A model generated the notes under the pieces. It saw nothing but the letters and a program-made list of their open reading frames with translations. It was not told where the DNA came from and did not search any database. DNA of 64,000 nucleotides, taken from the NCBI GenBank assembly GCA_013205085.1, contig JABMLH010000011.1, forward strand, positions 1 through 64,000, in the 5' to 3' direction. The position numbers and the translations under genes were made by a program. The first letter of the stretch is position 1, and each line of letters starts with the position of its first letter. Below, one piece after another: positions 25,152-34,021 of the stretch. The stretch is from Microbacteriaceae bacterium VKM Ac-2854 (lineage in GTDB: Bacteria > Actinomycetota > Actinomycetes > Actinomycetales > Microbacteriaceae).

Positions 25152-26270
25152 GTGAAGATCGCCCCCTGGGCCTCCGCGATCGGCGCGCTGCTGCTCGTGT
25201 TCCTCGTCGGGATCACGATGTCGGGATCCGCGGCCGCGAGCTGCAGCGGCGCCGGCGGCCGCGCGGACGCCGTCGCCGCGTCCACGCACGCCCCGGTCGC
25301 CGGCTACAGCGGCGACCAGCTCGCGAACGCCGCGCTCATCATCAACGCCGGCGCAGCTCTCGGCCTGCCCGTGCGGGCGCAGCAGATCGGGGTGATGACC
25401 GCGATCGGGGAATCCGGTCTGCGCAACATCACCTACGGCGACGACATCAACGGCGTCACCAACCCCGACGGCACCCTCACCTGCTCCCTCGGCCTGTTCC
25501 AGCAGCAGTGGTGCCTCGGCTCCTGGGGCACCCGCGCGGAAGTCCTCGACCCGACCCACGCGGCCACGGCGTTCTTCACCCGACTCAAGGGCGTAGCCGG
25601 CTACGAGACGCTGGATCCGTCGCAGGCCGCGCACCAGGTGCAAGGCAACGCCGACCCGGGCCACTACACCCCGTTCTTCGCCGCGGCACAGCAGATCGTG
25701 ACCGCGCTCACCAGCGCCGCCGGATCCGGAACCACCTGCACGATCGGCGCCGTCTCCGGAGACGCGAAAGCCCTCGCGCAGAACCTCGTCACCGCGCTGG
25801 ACAACGGCCAGCTGACCGTGCTCGAGGACCAGTACGCGCAGCAGCTTCGCGGCGTCGCCGCCGGCACCGCGGCCGCCAACTGCGGCATCGACCCGCGCGT
25901 GCTGCAGCTGATCACCATCGCCCTGAACACGTTCGGGAAAGTCGGCGTCTCCGACCTCAACCGGCAATGCACCGGCTCCCTCGCCGGCGCCGGCACCAGC
26001 TCGTCCCACTGGATCAACGGCGGCGGCGAAGCCGTCGACTTCTACAGCCTCGGCGGCACCGCGCTCACCGGCGCCGACGGCAAATCGGTGCAGCTGATCA
26101 CGACGCTAGACCCGACCGTGCCCGCCGGCGCCCGGATCGGGCAGTCCAACTGCCGCCCCGGTCCGCTGCCGCTGGCGCACTTCACCGAGTTCGACGACAC
26201 CTGCAACCACCTCCACGTCGACCTCGCCTACACCAACAACGCACCCCTCACCATCACCACCGGCGCCTAA
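25152..26270 (+). CDS. Two-domain peptidoglycan hydrolase of the T4SS
   Basis: 372 residues, GTG start. A signal or anchor segment (SAIGALLLVFLVGITM) precedes a lysozyme/transglycosylase-like domain (about 50-185) with AIGESGLRN (Glu as probable catalytic acid), SLGLFQQQWCLGSWG and DPTHAATAFFTRL. A second domain (about 240-372) has SSHWINGGGEAVDF and CNHLHVDLAY, the His, Asp and HxH-like pattern of M15/LAS peptidases. One protein would thus cut both glycan and peptide bonds to open the wall for the mating channel, as VirB1 proteins do. Confidence 0.75.
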   Translation: MKIAPWASAIGALLLVFLVGITMSGSAAASCSGAGGRADAVAASTHAPVAGYSGDQLANAALIINAGAALGLPVRAQQIGVMTAIGESGLRNITYGDDINGVTNPDGTLTCSLGLFQQQWCLGSWGTRAEVLDPTHAATAFFTRLKGVAGYETLDPSQAAHQVQGNADPGHYTPFFAAAQQIVTALTSAAGSGTTCTIGAVSGDAKALAQNLVTALDNGQLTVLEDQYAQQLRGVAAGTAAANCGIDPRVLQLITIALNTFGKVGVSDLNRQCTGSLAGAGTSSSHWINGGGEAVDFYSLGGTALTGADGKSVQLITTLDPTVPAGARIGQSNCRPGPLPLAHFTEFDDTCNHLHVDLAYTNNAPLTITTGA

Positions 26271-26290
26271 CGCCGCGGAAGGAGAACCCC

Positions 26291-26671
26291 GTGACCATCA
26301 CCTCAGCAGCAGCACCCGCGGCCGCTTACGAGCGCGAGTACGCGGAAGTCGCGCGCCTGATCGAACACATCGCCACGGCCTCTCACCGCGCCGAACCGTT
26401 GCCGGCCGAGGACCCACGCCACGGCGTCGACGCGCGCGAACTCGTCGCCGCCCTCGAGCTGGGCGAGGCCGTCCCGCCGCTGCCGGGCGCGGTCGACAAC
26501 CTCATCGGCACCTTCACCCGCATCATCAGCGCCAGGCCCGGCGCGCGGCGTCCCGACCGGGAGCAGGCGCAAACGAATCTGCGCTGGCTGTACAAGCGGA
26601 TGACCGACTTCACGACCGCCACCCTTCCCGCTCCCGCCGAGCACAACCACCCCGGTGCCGTGCGTCCCTGA
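26291..26671 (+). CDS. Hypothetical conjugation-operon protein
   Basis: 126 residues from GTG at 26291, with AAGGAG upstream. Helical and soluble (REYAEVARLIEHIATASHR, ARELVAALELGEAVPP, QTNLRWLYKRMTDF). No family recognised. It sits between the peptidoglycan hydrolase and another helical protein. Confidence 0.6.
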   Translation: MTITSAAAPAAAYEREYAEVARLIEHIATASHRAEPLPAEDPRHGVDARELVAALELGEAVPPLPGAVDNLIGTFTRIISARPGARRPDREQAQTNLRWLYKRMTDFTTATLPAPAEHNHPGAVRP

Positions 26672-26694
26672 CGCGCACCACGAAAGGACACCCC

Positions 26695-28260
26695 ATGGCC
26701 AGAACCCGCGCCCGTCACGGCGACGAATTCCTCGCAGCAGCACTGCCGCTCGCTCAGATCTACCTCCCCGAGGTGGCCATCGACCACCTCACCGCGGCGT
26801 CGGCACGATCGATCGCCGACCAGCTGCACCAGGCCCGCCCGATCACTCCCGCCGACGACTTCTTGTACCCCACTCGTCAACTGTGGGAGGCCGTCGCTAG
26901 CTCGCCGCAGGACCGCGAAACCGTTCTCGGATCCGCCCGCAAAGCCGCCGAACTGGGGGAGCGCGTCGAGACCATCTTCCAGACCAAACCGATCGGCGTC
27001 ATCGTCGACGACAAGTGGGATGGACAGGTCAGGCAGGCGCTGCAGCAGACCGAAACGTACCGTGACCAGCTGGCCCGAATGTCCCTCTCGGCAGTCATCG
27101 GGATGGCTGAACGGCGGGAAATCGCGCAGCAGATGTCACTCACGGACGCCGCCCGTCCGGAAGAGTTCATGGCCCTGCGTCAAGAACGAGCCGGCGACCT
27201 GGCGCTGCTCGCTGACATCACGAATGACCGGCTCCACGTCAAGACGCAGTCGTTCGACCAGATGTGGGGCGCGGGACTCGGCGACGTGATCCGGATCGCG
27301 AGCAAGTGGGAAGGTCTCGACATCGAGATCACGCAGGTCGCGGACCAGGTGAATCAGGCGATCAACACCGCTGCCCGACCGGAGGTCTTTCCGGCCTTCG
27401 ACGACGCCTACCAGGACGCCAGAGACCGCTTGCAAAGTTGGACCTACGACAACGAGCGACCGGAATACTTCGCGTCCGTGCTCTCCGGAATGAACTCCGC
27501 CATGGACGGATTCATGGCAGCGCCGCGACCCGTGGACGCTGAACGGATCGCCGTGGAAGCACGGTTGACGCACGAGAGCATCAACCTCGCCGGCGTCCGG
27601 GAGAAATTCGACCAGGTTCACCTCGGCGCACCTGTCCCTCCCGATCTTGACCCGGCCGAGCTGACAACGGCGATCGGAACGCAGCGCGCCGCGCGCGACG
27701 CCCGCGATCAGTTCGTCGAGCTCGGGGCAGAACGGGAGCGTCGTCAGCAGCTCGCGGCGAGCCTGGTGGAGCGGTACGCGCCGGTCCTCGGCGCCGCGAC
27801 CCCCGAGATCAGCGCGGCCATCGACCGCGCCGACGTCCGCGCCCTCAACTCGTTCACCCCCGGTGCCGGGGAGCCGAACTGGGCTGCCATCGGTCCCGAG
27901 AAGGTCTTCGAGATCAGTGTCCGCTCGAACCTCACGCACATCCTGAAAGGAGGGCTGGACCCGGCCTTGACTCTCGCCGCGGTCGAACGCCTCGACGAGT
28001 ACGGCAGCGGGTTGCAGCCGAGCTTCGCACCCGAACCCTTCACCCTGCCGACCGTGCGCGCCGAGCGGGCGCTGTCGGCATCGGCTGAAACGGTCGACGT
28101 CGGCGCCGCGCGCACAGCGATTCGGGAAAGTCAGGTCCAACCCGGTCGCAGCTGGCGTGACACGGCACGACCCGGGCTGGTCGACGACCACGAGGAGCAC
28201 GCCCTGACCGCCCCTGCAGCGCAGCTCGAGGCAGACAAGCCTCGCGGCCTTCGCCTGTAA
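26695..28260 (+). CDS. Large helical protein of the conjugation operon
   Basis: 521 residues, soluble, predominantly alpha-helical, with no transmembrane segment or ATPase motif. Examples are DQVNQAINTAARPEVFPAFD, LTTAIGTQRAARDARDQFVE and ERRQQLAASLVERYAP. The helical character and the place before VirD4 would suit an accessory or scaffold protein of the coupling complex. I cannot assign a family. Codon use matches the neighbours. Confidence 0.6.
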   Translation: MARTRARHGDEFLAAALPLAQIYLPEVAIDHLTAASARSIADQLHQARPITPADDFLYPTRQLWEAVASSPQDRETVLGSARKAAELGERVETIFQTKPIGVIVDDKWDGQVRQALQQTETYRDQLARMSLSAVIGMAERREIAQQMSLTDAARPEEFMALRQERAGDLALLADITNDRLHVKTQSFDQMWGAGLGDVIRIASKWEGLDIEITQVADQVNQAINTAARPEVFPAFDDAYQDARDRLQSWTYDNERPEYFASVLSGMNSAMDGFMAAPRPVDAERIAVEARLTHESINLAGVREKFDQVHLGAPVPPDLDPAELTTAIGTQRAARDARDQFVELGAERERRQQLAASLVERYAPVLGAATPEISAAIDRADVRALNSFTPGAGEPNWAAIGPEKVFEISVRSNLTHILKGGLDPALTLAAVERLDEYGSGLQPSFAPEPFTLPTVRAERALSASAETVDVGAARTAIRESQVQPGRSWRDTARPGLVDDHEEHALTAPAAQLEADKPRGLRL

Positions 28261-28351
28261 CAACTCGCCGTGCGCGCCGCGTGAGCGGTGGCGACGCGCG
28301 CACGAACGACCTCAACGCTCACCCATCCCTCTGAAGACAAGGACCAACACC

Positions 28352-28846
28352 ATGGCAATTCCCACCATCTGGGACATCGACTTCTCCTGCGGCCACTCCG
28401 AGCAGCGAGACCTCTCCGACAAGCCCGCCGGCAAGCGCGCGGGGCTGGCCGAGTGGCTCTCCAAGTCGCCCTGCTTCGACTGCTACAAGGCGGCCCGCGG
28501 ATCCACCGTGAGCGCCGAGGTGAAAGCCGAACGCGAGCAACGCCGCCAGCTGGCGATCGAATGGGCCGGAGTCAACGAACTTGCCCCGCTGCGCGGAACC
28601 GACAAGCAGAAGGACTGGGCGGTGCGGGTGCGACACGAGATGCTGCAGGCCGCGTACGCGGTCCTGGTGGAGCAGCAGGGCATGGCCGAATCCGACTATG
28701 ACCGTTCCGTGCTCGAACCTGCTCGCCTGGTCGATTCGGCCCGCTGGTGGCTCGACAACCGAGAAACCGAGGTCGCCGACCTCCCGGAGCTCCTGGCCGA
28801 TGCCGGGCTGGATGAGAGCGCATCCTCGACGGAGAACCCGCTGTGA
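28352..28846 (+). CDS. Hypothetical protein with CxH/CxxC zinc-like motif
   Basis: 164 residues. IDFSCGHSEQ and, about 30 residues later, SPCFDCYKAA give a Cys-x-His and Cys-x-x-Cys set suited to one zinc ion. The rest is helical and acidic at the end. It overlaps the start of VirD4 by four bases. A small zinc protein coupled to VirD4 may be a substrate adaptor, which is inference from position. Confidence 0.6.
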   Translation: MAIPTIWDIDFSCGHSEQRDLSDKPAGKRAGLAEWLSKSPCFDCYKAARGSTVSAEVKAEREQRRQLAIEWAGVNELAPLRGTDKQKDWAVRVRHEMLQAAYAVLVEQQGMAESDYDRSVLEPARLVDSARWWLDNRETEVADLPELLADAGLDESASSTENPL

Positions 28847-30540
28847 CCAGCGAGCCGGATGCGGGCCGGGACGCGGCCCGCGTCGCCGTCGCCGCCGTGG
28901 TGATCGGCATGCTCATCGGGTCGGCGTGGCTCGCGTTCAGCTGGGGATCCGCGATCGCCGGCGTGAACCCCGTCGCTCCGACCGGCCTGCCCGAGCTGAT
29001 CACGGGGTTCAAGACCGGGCAGCTGACCTGGCCGATCGCGTCGACGGTGATCTTCTTCGTTCTGCTGCTCGTCGCGGTCGCCCTGGTCGTGACGGCGACG
29101 ATCCTCTGGGCTCGACGCCGCAACCGCAAGGTGCACAACGCAGCTGCAGCGCGGATGGCGGAACGCGACCCGCGAGCGATGACGACGAAGAGCCGCGCGA
29201 AGCAGGCGGCGGAGCTGCACCCGGAAGCGCCCGTGGCGATCGCGCCGGGCCTGGTCGTGGGCGCCACCGCGAACGGACAGACCGTGTTTCACTCGTGGCG
29301 ACAATGCGCGGCCTACGTGATGGGCCCGGGCACGTTCAAAACCACCGCGTTCGTGGTCCCGCACATGCTCACCGCGCCGGCGGCCGCGATCGTGACCAGC
29401 AACAAGCTCGACGGGATCCACGAGATCATTCGCGGCCGCCGCCACGCGATCACCGGGGGAGACACCTTCGTGTTCGATCCGGAGAAGCTGATGGGCGGTG
29501 ATGGGCAGCCAACGTTCACGTTCAACCCGTTCGAGGGTGTGGAGACGATCGACGACGCGCGACAACTCGTCGCGATCTTCGAACTCTCCACCAAGGGCGA
29601 GAAGGAGTCGGCCGGGCACGCGCAGTTCGATACCAACGGTCGCGACCTACTCGCCGGCTGCTTTCTCGCCGCCGCGCTCGAGGGGCTCTCGATCGCGAGG
29701 GCCCACGCGTGGGTATCGAGCGAGAAGGGCATGAAGGACGCTCTGACGGTTCTGGAGCGGCACCGCGCGATGGGCGCAGTGCGGATGATGTCCGGGATTC
29801 TGGGGACCGTCGCCGACGAAACCCGCTCCGGCTACATCTCCACCGCGCAGCGTATGCTCTCCGGCCTCGCGAACGATGCGATCGTGGCGTGGGCGGTACC
29901 GATGAAGGACGTGCCGGCATTCGACGCCGCCGAATTCGTCAACGGACGGAACACGCTGGTGCTGCTGTCCAAAGCCGGCGGCGCCAGCGGCGCCCTCATG
30001 ACCACGCTCGTGCGCATCGTGTGCCGCGCTGCCGAGCAGGCCGCGTACGCGACCGAGCGGCGCCGCCTGCCGGCGCCGATGGTCGTCGAGCTGGACGAGT
30101 GCGCCAACGTGGTGAAGTGGAACGAACTGCCCGAGCTGTTCTCCTACTACGGCTCGCTCGGCATCGTCGTCTCCGCCTACTTCCAGTCCGTCGCGCAAGC
30201 GAAGAACCTGTTCGGCGACACCCGGTTCGGCACCCTCTGGGACGCGGCGAACCCCGCCGTGTACGGCGGCGGATCCAAAGACGAACGGTTCCTCGACGGG
30301 ATCTCGAAGCTCCTCGGCGAATACGACGAACTCACCCCGTCCACGTCCTACGGTCCCTCCGGTGCGTCGACGTCGACGCATCGCGCCCGCCGGCGAGTGA
30401 TGTCCGTGGCCGAGCTGTCAGAGATGGATCCCCGACACGCGATCGTCCTCGGCGACAGCAACGTCCTCGTCCACAAGCTGCCGTTCTTCGAGGATGAGGA
30501 GCTGAAGCAGCTCGCCACCGCGACGGGCGGGGCGAGCTGA
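28843..30540 (+). CDS. VirD4/TraG-type coupling protein
   Basis: 565 residues. Two N-terminal transmembrane helices (VAVAAVVIGMLIGSAWLAF and VIFFVLLLVAVALVVTATIL) anchor it. Walker A is GPGTFKTT (about 160) and Walker B VVELDECANV (about 412). The C-terminal part (LPELFSYYGSLGIVVSAYFQ, QAKNLFGDTRFGTLWDAAN) is typical of TraM-recognition/TraG coupling proteins. It links the relaxase-DNA complex to the channel. The relaxase that it should serve is encoded at 34171-38574. The stop overlaps the ATG of the DUF4913 gene. Confidence 0.9.
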   Translation: MTSEPDAGRDAARVAVAAVVIGMLIGSAWLAFSWGSAIAGVNPVAPTGLPELITGFKTGQLTWPIASTVIFFVLLLVAVALVVTATILWARRRNRKVHNAAAARMAERDPRAMTTKSRAKQAAELHPEAPVAIAPGLVVGATANGQTVFHSWRQCAAYVMGPGTFKTTAFVVPHMLTAPAAAIVTSNKLDGIHEIIRGRRHAITGGDTFVFDPEKLMGGDGQPTFTFNPFEGVETIDDARQLVAIFELSTKGEKESAGHAQFDTNGRDLLAGCFLAAALEGLSIARAHAWVSSEKGMKDALTVLERHRAMGAVRMMSGILGTVADETRSGYISTAQRMLSGLANDAIVAWAVPMKDVPAFDAAEFVNGRNTLVLLSKAGGASGALMTTLVRIVCRAAEQAAYATERRRLPAPMVVELDECANVVKWNELPELFSYYGSLGIVVSAYFQSVAQAKNLFGDTRFGTLWDAANPAVYGGGSKDERFLDGISKLLGEYDELTPSTSYGPSGASTSTHRARRRVMSVAELSEMDPRHAIVLGDSNVLVHKLPFFEDEELKQLATATGGAS

Positions 30541-31037
30541 TGGACGTGCTCGAGCAGAAGCTGCAGGACGACTTCGTGCAGTGGGTAACCGATCGGCTCT
30601 CCCGCATCGAACGACGTCCGAACGCCTGGTGCCCACAATGGTGGGCACACCCCGAAGCCGTCGACCGGCTGTACGCGCTGCACCAGGCGTGGGTGAAAGC
30701 GCAACGCACCGGCACGCTGATCTCTTGGTGGAACTACGACTGGGCCATCCAATGGCCGACCCTGACACAGCCCGGCGGCGTGCTCGACGGCTGCTCGTCC
30801 CTCGAGCACGTCGCGCCGACGCTGCCGGAGATGCAGTTCACCGCAGTTCCCGACGGCACCGACCTCGCACTCCCGTTCCCACCTGCCGGAGACCACCTCG
30901 ACGAAGACCGGGCCGGCGGCGAAGACGATCAGGACGAGGTGGAACGACGGCTCCAAGCCGAACGTGCGGCGCAGGAAGAAGCGATCCTTGCGCAGCTGAT
31001 GGGCGATGATGACGACCCAGACGACTTCGCATCCTGA
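30540..31037 (+). CDS. DUF4913 domain-containing protein
   Basis: 165 residues. RPNAWCPQWWAHPEAVDRLY and the Trp-rich WWNYDWAIQWPTL are the hallmark of DUF4913, found beside VirD4 genes in actinobacterial conjugative elements. The C-terminus is a charged coiled stretch (DEVERRLQAERAAQEEAIL). Last gene of the conjugation operon, followed by a strong terminator. A decayed copy of its 3' end lies at 32601-32694. Confidence 0.8.
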   Translation: MDVLEQKLQDDFVQWVTDRLSRIERRPNAWCPQWWAHPEAVDRLYALHQAWVKAQRTGTLISWWNYDWAIQWPTLTQPGGVLDGCSSLEHVAPTLPEMQFTAVPDGTDLALPFPPAGDHLDEDRAGGEDDQDEVERRLQAERAAQEEAILAQLMGDDDDPDDFAS

Positions 31038-31060
31038 CAGCATCCGGTAGCCGCACCGCG

Positions 31061-31096
31061 CAGCGCCCCTCACCTCCTGCGAGGTGAGGGGCGCTG
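31061..31096 (+). terminator. Terminator of the conjugation operon
   Basis: A perfect 16-base stem (31061-31076 with 31081-31096; arms contain GCGCCCCTCACCTC) with a CTGC loop. There is no T-tract, as often in high-GC actinobacteria. A shorter related hairpin sequence (CCGAGGTGAGAGGCGC) lies near 32731-32747 after the DUF4913 remnant. Confidence 0.8.
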
Positions 31097-31163
31097 ATGC
31101 CTGGGGTCGGAGCCAGGCGAGCCGCACGCGAGAACGACGCGGTCAACAACAACCTTGCGCACC

Positions 31164-31185
31164 TAAATCTACCTAGGTAGATTTA
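31164..31185. promoter_or_regulatory. PadR operator, 22-base perfect palindrome
   Basis: TAAATCTACCT and its exact reverse complement meet with no spacer, ending four bases before the PadR ATG at 31190. The position suggests autorepression. It leaves no room for an ordinary ribosome binding site, so the transcript may be leaderless. Confidence 0.8.
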
Positions 31186-31189
31186 GCGC

Positions 31190-31498
31190 ATGAAGTTGAC
31201 TCGATCCCGTCTCGCAGTGGCCCTGGCCTTGCTCGACGACCCTCAGGCTCGCCAGTGGGGCTACGAGCTCTGCAAGCGCGCGCAGATCCGGTCGGGCGTC
31301 CTCTATCCGATCCTCAACCGCTTCCTCGAAGACGGCTGGCTCGAGGACGGCTGGGAGGACGCCAAGGAGATCACGGAGAAGCGGCCACCGCGGCGTTACT
31401 ACCGCCTCACCGACCTCGGGATCCGCGAGCTGGGTGGCCTCGTCGCCCGCGCACAAAACGATGTCCGGTTCACCGCACAACCACGTTGGGGCGTGTGA
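31190..31498 (+). CDS. PadR-family transcriptional regulator
   Basis: 102 residues. ARQWGYELCKRAQIRSGVLY, PILNRFLEDGWLE and RRYYRLTDLGIRELG form the PadR winged helix (the GYEL, SGxLYPxL and RYYxLT signature), with almost no C-terminal dimerisation helix. A perfect palindrome lies immediately upstream. It is followed two bases later by a sugar transferase gene that it probably controls. PadR proteins usually repress until they bind a small molecule. Confidence 0.85.
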   Translation: MKLTRSRLAVALALLDDPQARQWGYELCKRAQIRSGVLYPILNRFLEDGWLEDGWEDAKEITEKRPPRRYYRLTDLGIRELGGLVARAQNDVRFTAQPRWGV

Positions 31499-31500
31499 TC

Positions 31501-32505
31501 ATGACTCCCGTTGATATCGCCGCCGCCTTCCTGAACGGCACCTGGCCCGTTCTCTTCTGGGCCGGGATCGCTCTGTGCGTCGCGTTGGGCTTCCTGCCCG
31601 GCATCATCGTCCGGCTGGCGTCCTTGATGTTCCCGAAGGGCGACCCGAGACGGCGCGAGATGATCGCGGAAACGTACGTGCAGAAATGGCATGAACGTCC
31701 CTTGTGGGCGTTCGAACAGATCGAGCGGGGATTCACTGAAGGTCTCCCCGGCCGCTGGAAGCTGCGCGTCCGCGGCCTCGCTCGCCGTGACCGCCGTCTC
31801 GCGAAACGATTCCTTGACCTGACCCTGTCCAGCATCTACCTGCTGACGCTCATCCCGGTGTTCCTGGTGCTCGGCATACTCATCCGAAACGACTCACCCG
31901 GCCCGATCCTGTTTCGCCAGACTCGCATCGGGAAGGACGGCAGACCTTTCACGCTGCTGAAGTTCCGAAGCATGCATGCGGACGCCGAAGCTCGCCTCTT
32001 GCAATTGATCGCGGAGACCAAGGAGACCGAGGCGACGCGCATCTTGTTCAAGATTCGTGAGGATCCTCGGATCACGCCGCTCGGGAGGATGATGCGCAAG
32101 TTCAGCCTCGACGAGCTGCCCAGCCTCATCAACGTATTCCGCGGCGAGATGAGTATGGTCGGCTCACGTCCGGACTTGCCCACGGACCCCTGGCCGCGAG
32201 CCGACGTCACCCAGAAACCGGGACTGTCCGGACTGTGGCCGATCAGCTACCGCCTGCTGGACGAAGACAGCGACGACGGCGATTACGCCAAGACGTGGTC
32301 CCTCAGCCGTGATATCGCCATCATGGTCTTGACCATGTGGACGAGCGTTAGACCTCCGGTCTTCATCGGTAGGACGGCCGAAAGCAGAGAACGTTTCCGT
32401 CTGGCCCAGCAAACGGTGCTGCGCCGTGTGACGATCAGCGTCCGTGTGGTCGGCTATGTGCTCTTGGCCCTGATCCTGATCGGGATCGTTGGGCAACTTC
32501 TGTAG
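31501..32505 (+). CDS. Polyprenyl-phosphate sugar transferase
   Basis: 334 residues from ATG at 31501; a GTG at 31495 is also possible. An N-terminal helix (FWAGIALCVALGFLPGIIV), a soluble stretch, then the bacterial sugar transferase domain: KRFLDLTLSSIYLLTLIPVF, SPGPILFRQTRIGKDG, FTLLKFRSMHADAE and SLDELPSLINVFRGEMSMVG. A C-terminal hydrophobic tail ends the protein. These enzymes move a sugar phosphate onto undecaprenyl phosphate, the first step of exopolysaccharide or glycan synthesis. No glycosyltransferase cluster surrounds it, so it may alter host surface glycans under PadR control. Confidence 0.85.
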   Translation: MTPVDIAAAFLNGTWPVLFWAGIALCVALGFLPGIIVRLASLMFPKGDPRRREMIAETYVQKWHERPLWAFEQIERGFTEGLPGRWKLRVRGLARRDRRLAKRFLDLTLSSIYLLTLIPVFLVLGILIRNDSPGPILFRQTRIGKDGRPFTLLKFRSMHADAEARLLQLIAETKETEATRILFKIREDPRITPLGRMMRKFSLDELPSLINVFRGEMSMVGSRPDLPTDPWPRADVTQKPGLSGLWPISYRLLDEDSDDGDYAKTWSLSRDIAIMVLTMWTSVRPPVFIGRTAESRERFRLAQQTVLRRVTISVRVVGYVLLALILIGIVGQLL

Positions 32506-32520
32506 AGGACGCACAATCAG

Positions 32521-32551
32521 GAGAGGGACCCCACGGGGTCCCTCTCTTTTT
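32521..32551 (+). terminator. Rho-independent terminator after the sugar transferase
   Basis: GAGAGGGACC (32521-32530) pairs with GGTCCCTCTC (32537-32546), followed by TTTTT. It starts 15 bases after the stop codon. Confidence 0.9.
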
Positions 32552-32600
32552 CGCTGGCGCTGGACGCTCTCCGGCCCGGACTAGAGGCGCGGGAGAAACG

Positions 32601-32694
32601 GACGACCAGGAAGAAGTAGAACGTCGACTGCTGGGGCGAACGCCTGGCCAAGGAGGAAGCCGTGCTCGTGCAGCTGATGGACGACGACCCGTGA
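32601..32694 (+). pseudogene. Remnant of a second DUF4913 gene (3' end)
   Basis: The bases encode DDQEEVERRLL in one frame and AKEEAVLVQLMDDDP then stop in another. They match the end of the intact DUF4913 protein (QDEVERRLQAE, QEEAILAQLMGDDDDP). At least one frameshift separates the halves and no start exists. A degraded copy of the terminator hairpin follows. Confidence 0.7.
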
Positions 32695-33033
32695 CTCGAT
32701 TAGAACCCCACCCGTCGCACCCCACACCCCTCCGAGGTGAGAGGCGCTGCTGCGTCGCCGACGCAGCGCCAGCCGCGCCTGCAGTCGACCGCAGCGGTGC
32801 GGAACACCAGACCCACCGTCAAAACTAGCCACGACACCCATCGGTAATGAGCCGCGAAAACTGGTCGAGCGGCCCCTCGAGAGGAGGAGAAACGTCTGCA
32901 GGAGCAGCCAACTTAGAAACTTCTTGACCTTCGGTCGAGGTCGAGAGTTAACTGAGCGCACACCCGGTCTGGTCGGGTGTGTGAGGATGCGAGCCAGGTG
33001 CTTCGCGTCGGGGGAAATCCAGAGGGGGAACAA
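32695..33033. other. Gap with decayed DNA, no intact gene
   Basis: About 340 bases without a convincing gene. It contains the remains of the DUF4913 terminator region (near 32731) and, at the end, the ribosome binding site of the gene at 33034. No other feature is seen. Confidence 0.6.
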
Positions 33034-33330
33034 TTGGAAGCAGAATTTGTGCAGCCTGTCGGGGTGCAGGAAGCTCCTGTTTTTCGCGTTCGACTGTGGG
33101 AGCCGCCGGCCGAGGACGGCTTCGCGTGGCTTGTCGACGATTGGGAGCTCACTGGAGGTGACCTCGACGAGGTCCTTCTGTGGGCAGAAGAACACGCCAA
33201 GGGCAACCCGTACGAACTGTTCGTGCGTGCGGGTTCGCCTGACTTTTACCGTCTCCGCGGCCGACCGGCCGATGACGGTGGTACCCAAGAAACCGTCATT
33301 CTGCGCACTGATTCTTCACCCAATGAATGA
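33034..33330 (+). CDS. Small acidic hypothetical protein
   Basis: 98 residues from TTG at 33034, chosen because AGAGGGGG ends five bases upstream. An in-frame GTG at 32977 would add 19 unlikely residues. Acidic protein with DGFAWLVDDWELTGGDLDEV and VLLWAEEHAKGNPYELFVRA. No signal peptide and no known domain. It ends 16 bases before a gene for a secreted protein, so the two may form an operon. Confidence 0.6.
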   Translation: MEAEFVQPVGVQEAPVFRVRLWEPPAEDGFAWLVDDWELTGGDLDEVLLWAEEHAKGNPYELFVRAGSPDFYRLRGRPADDGGTQETVILRTDSSPNE

Positions 33331-33346
33331 GTGAGAGGTGCGATCC

Positions 33347-33970
33347 ATGCGTTCTATTCGTGAGAAGAAGATGCTGACTGCTCAACCACCACGCCGAGGG
33401 CGCACGCGTCGTCGCGCGATCGCCTCGGCGGTAATGGCGGTTGCGCTCACCATCACCGGTCTGACCGTGGGAGCTACCCCGGCAAACGCCGTTGTGGTTG
33501 GTGCCTGCACGATCAAGGCCAACAACCCTCACGCATCCGGGCATGTGTCCGGTGCGATCAACGCAGAGGGATCCCTGCGATGCACGATCGGGATGACCGA
33601 GATCTACATCAGGGCCTACCTCGAGAAGTCGGGAGGTTCCTCCTGGGGCGGGAACACGCAATCCTGGCTGAATACCCCTGCCGGCATGACCTACAGCAGC
33701 TTCGCGAACACCTCGTGCTCGCAAGCGCCCGGCACCTTCCGAACCCGCGTCTCGTACACGTTCACGTCGCCTCCTGGAGTTAACCCCTCCTACACGGCGA
33801 ACACCATCTATTCGCCATGGATCGGGCTTGCCTGCGGCGTGTCCCGCGTCGCGCCGCAATCGGCTGACAGCGCCGACGCTAAGTGGACCAGCGAAAAGGC
33901 TCTTCCCGACGGGGTCACCTTGAAGGACGCCCCCGGCGGCGCGGAGCTGATCTTCACCTTCCAGAACTGA
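33347..33970 (+). CDS. Small secreted protein
   Basis: 207 residues from ATG at 33347 with AGAGG eight bases upstream. A Sec signal peptide has a basic start (RRGRTRRR), a core (IASAVMAVALTITGLTVGA) and a cleavage site near TPANA. The mature part of about 160 residues is beta-rich with cysteines (GACTIKA, LRCTIGM, NTSCSQ, LACGVS) that can form two disulphides. No family recognised. A strong hairpin follows the stop. Confidence 0.7.
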   Translation: MRSIREKKMLTAQPPRRGRTRRRAIASAVMAVALTITGLTVGATPANAVVVGACTIKANNPHASGHVSGAINAEGSLRCTIGMTEIYIRAYLEKSGGSSWGGNTQSWLNTPAGMTYSSFANTSCSQAPGTFRTRVSYTFTSPPGVNPSYTANTIYSPWIGLACGVSRVAPQSADSADAKWTSEKALPDGVTLKDAPGGAELIFTFQN

Positions 33971-33982
33971 CCGAGATCTCCG

Positions 33983-34021
33983 TGAACTGACCGCCGCGAA
34001 ATCTTCGCGGCGGTCAGTTCA
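33983..34021 (+). terminator. Terminator after the secreted-protein gene
   Basis: A perfect 18-base stem (33983-34000 with 34004-34021, arms containing CTGACCGCCGCGAA) with loop ATC. Long GC stem without a T-tract, 12 bases after the stop. Confidence 0.85.
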
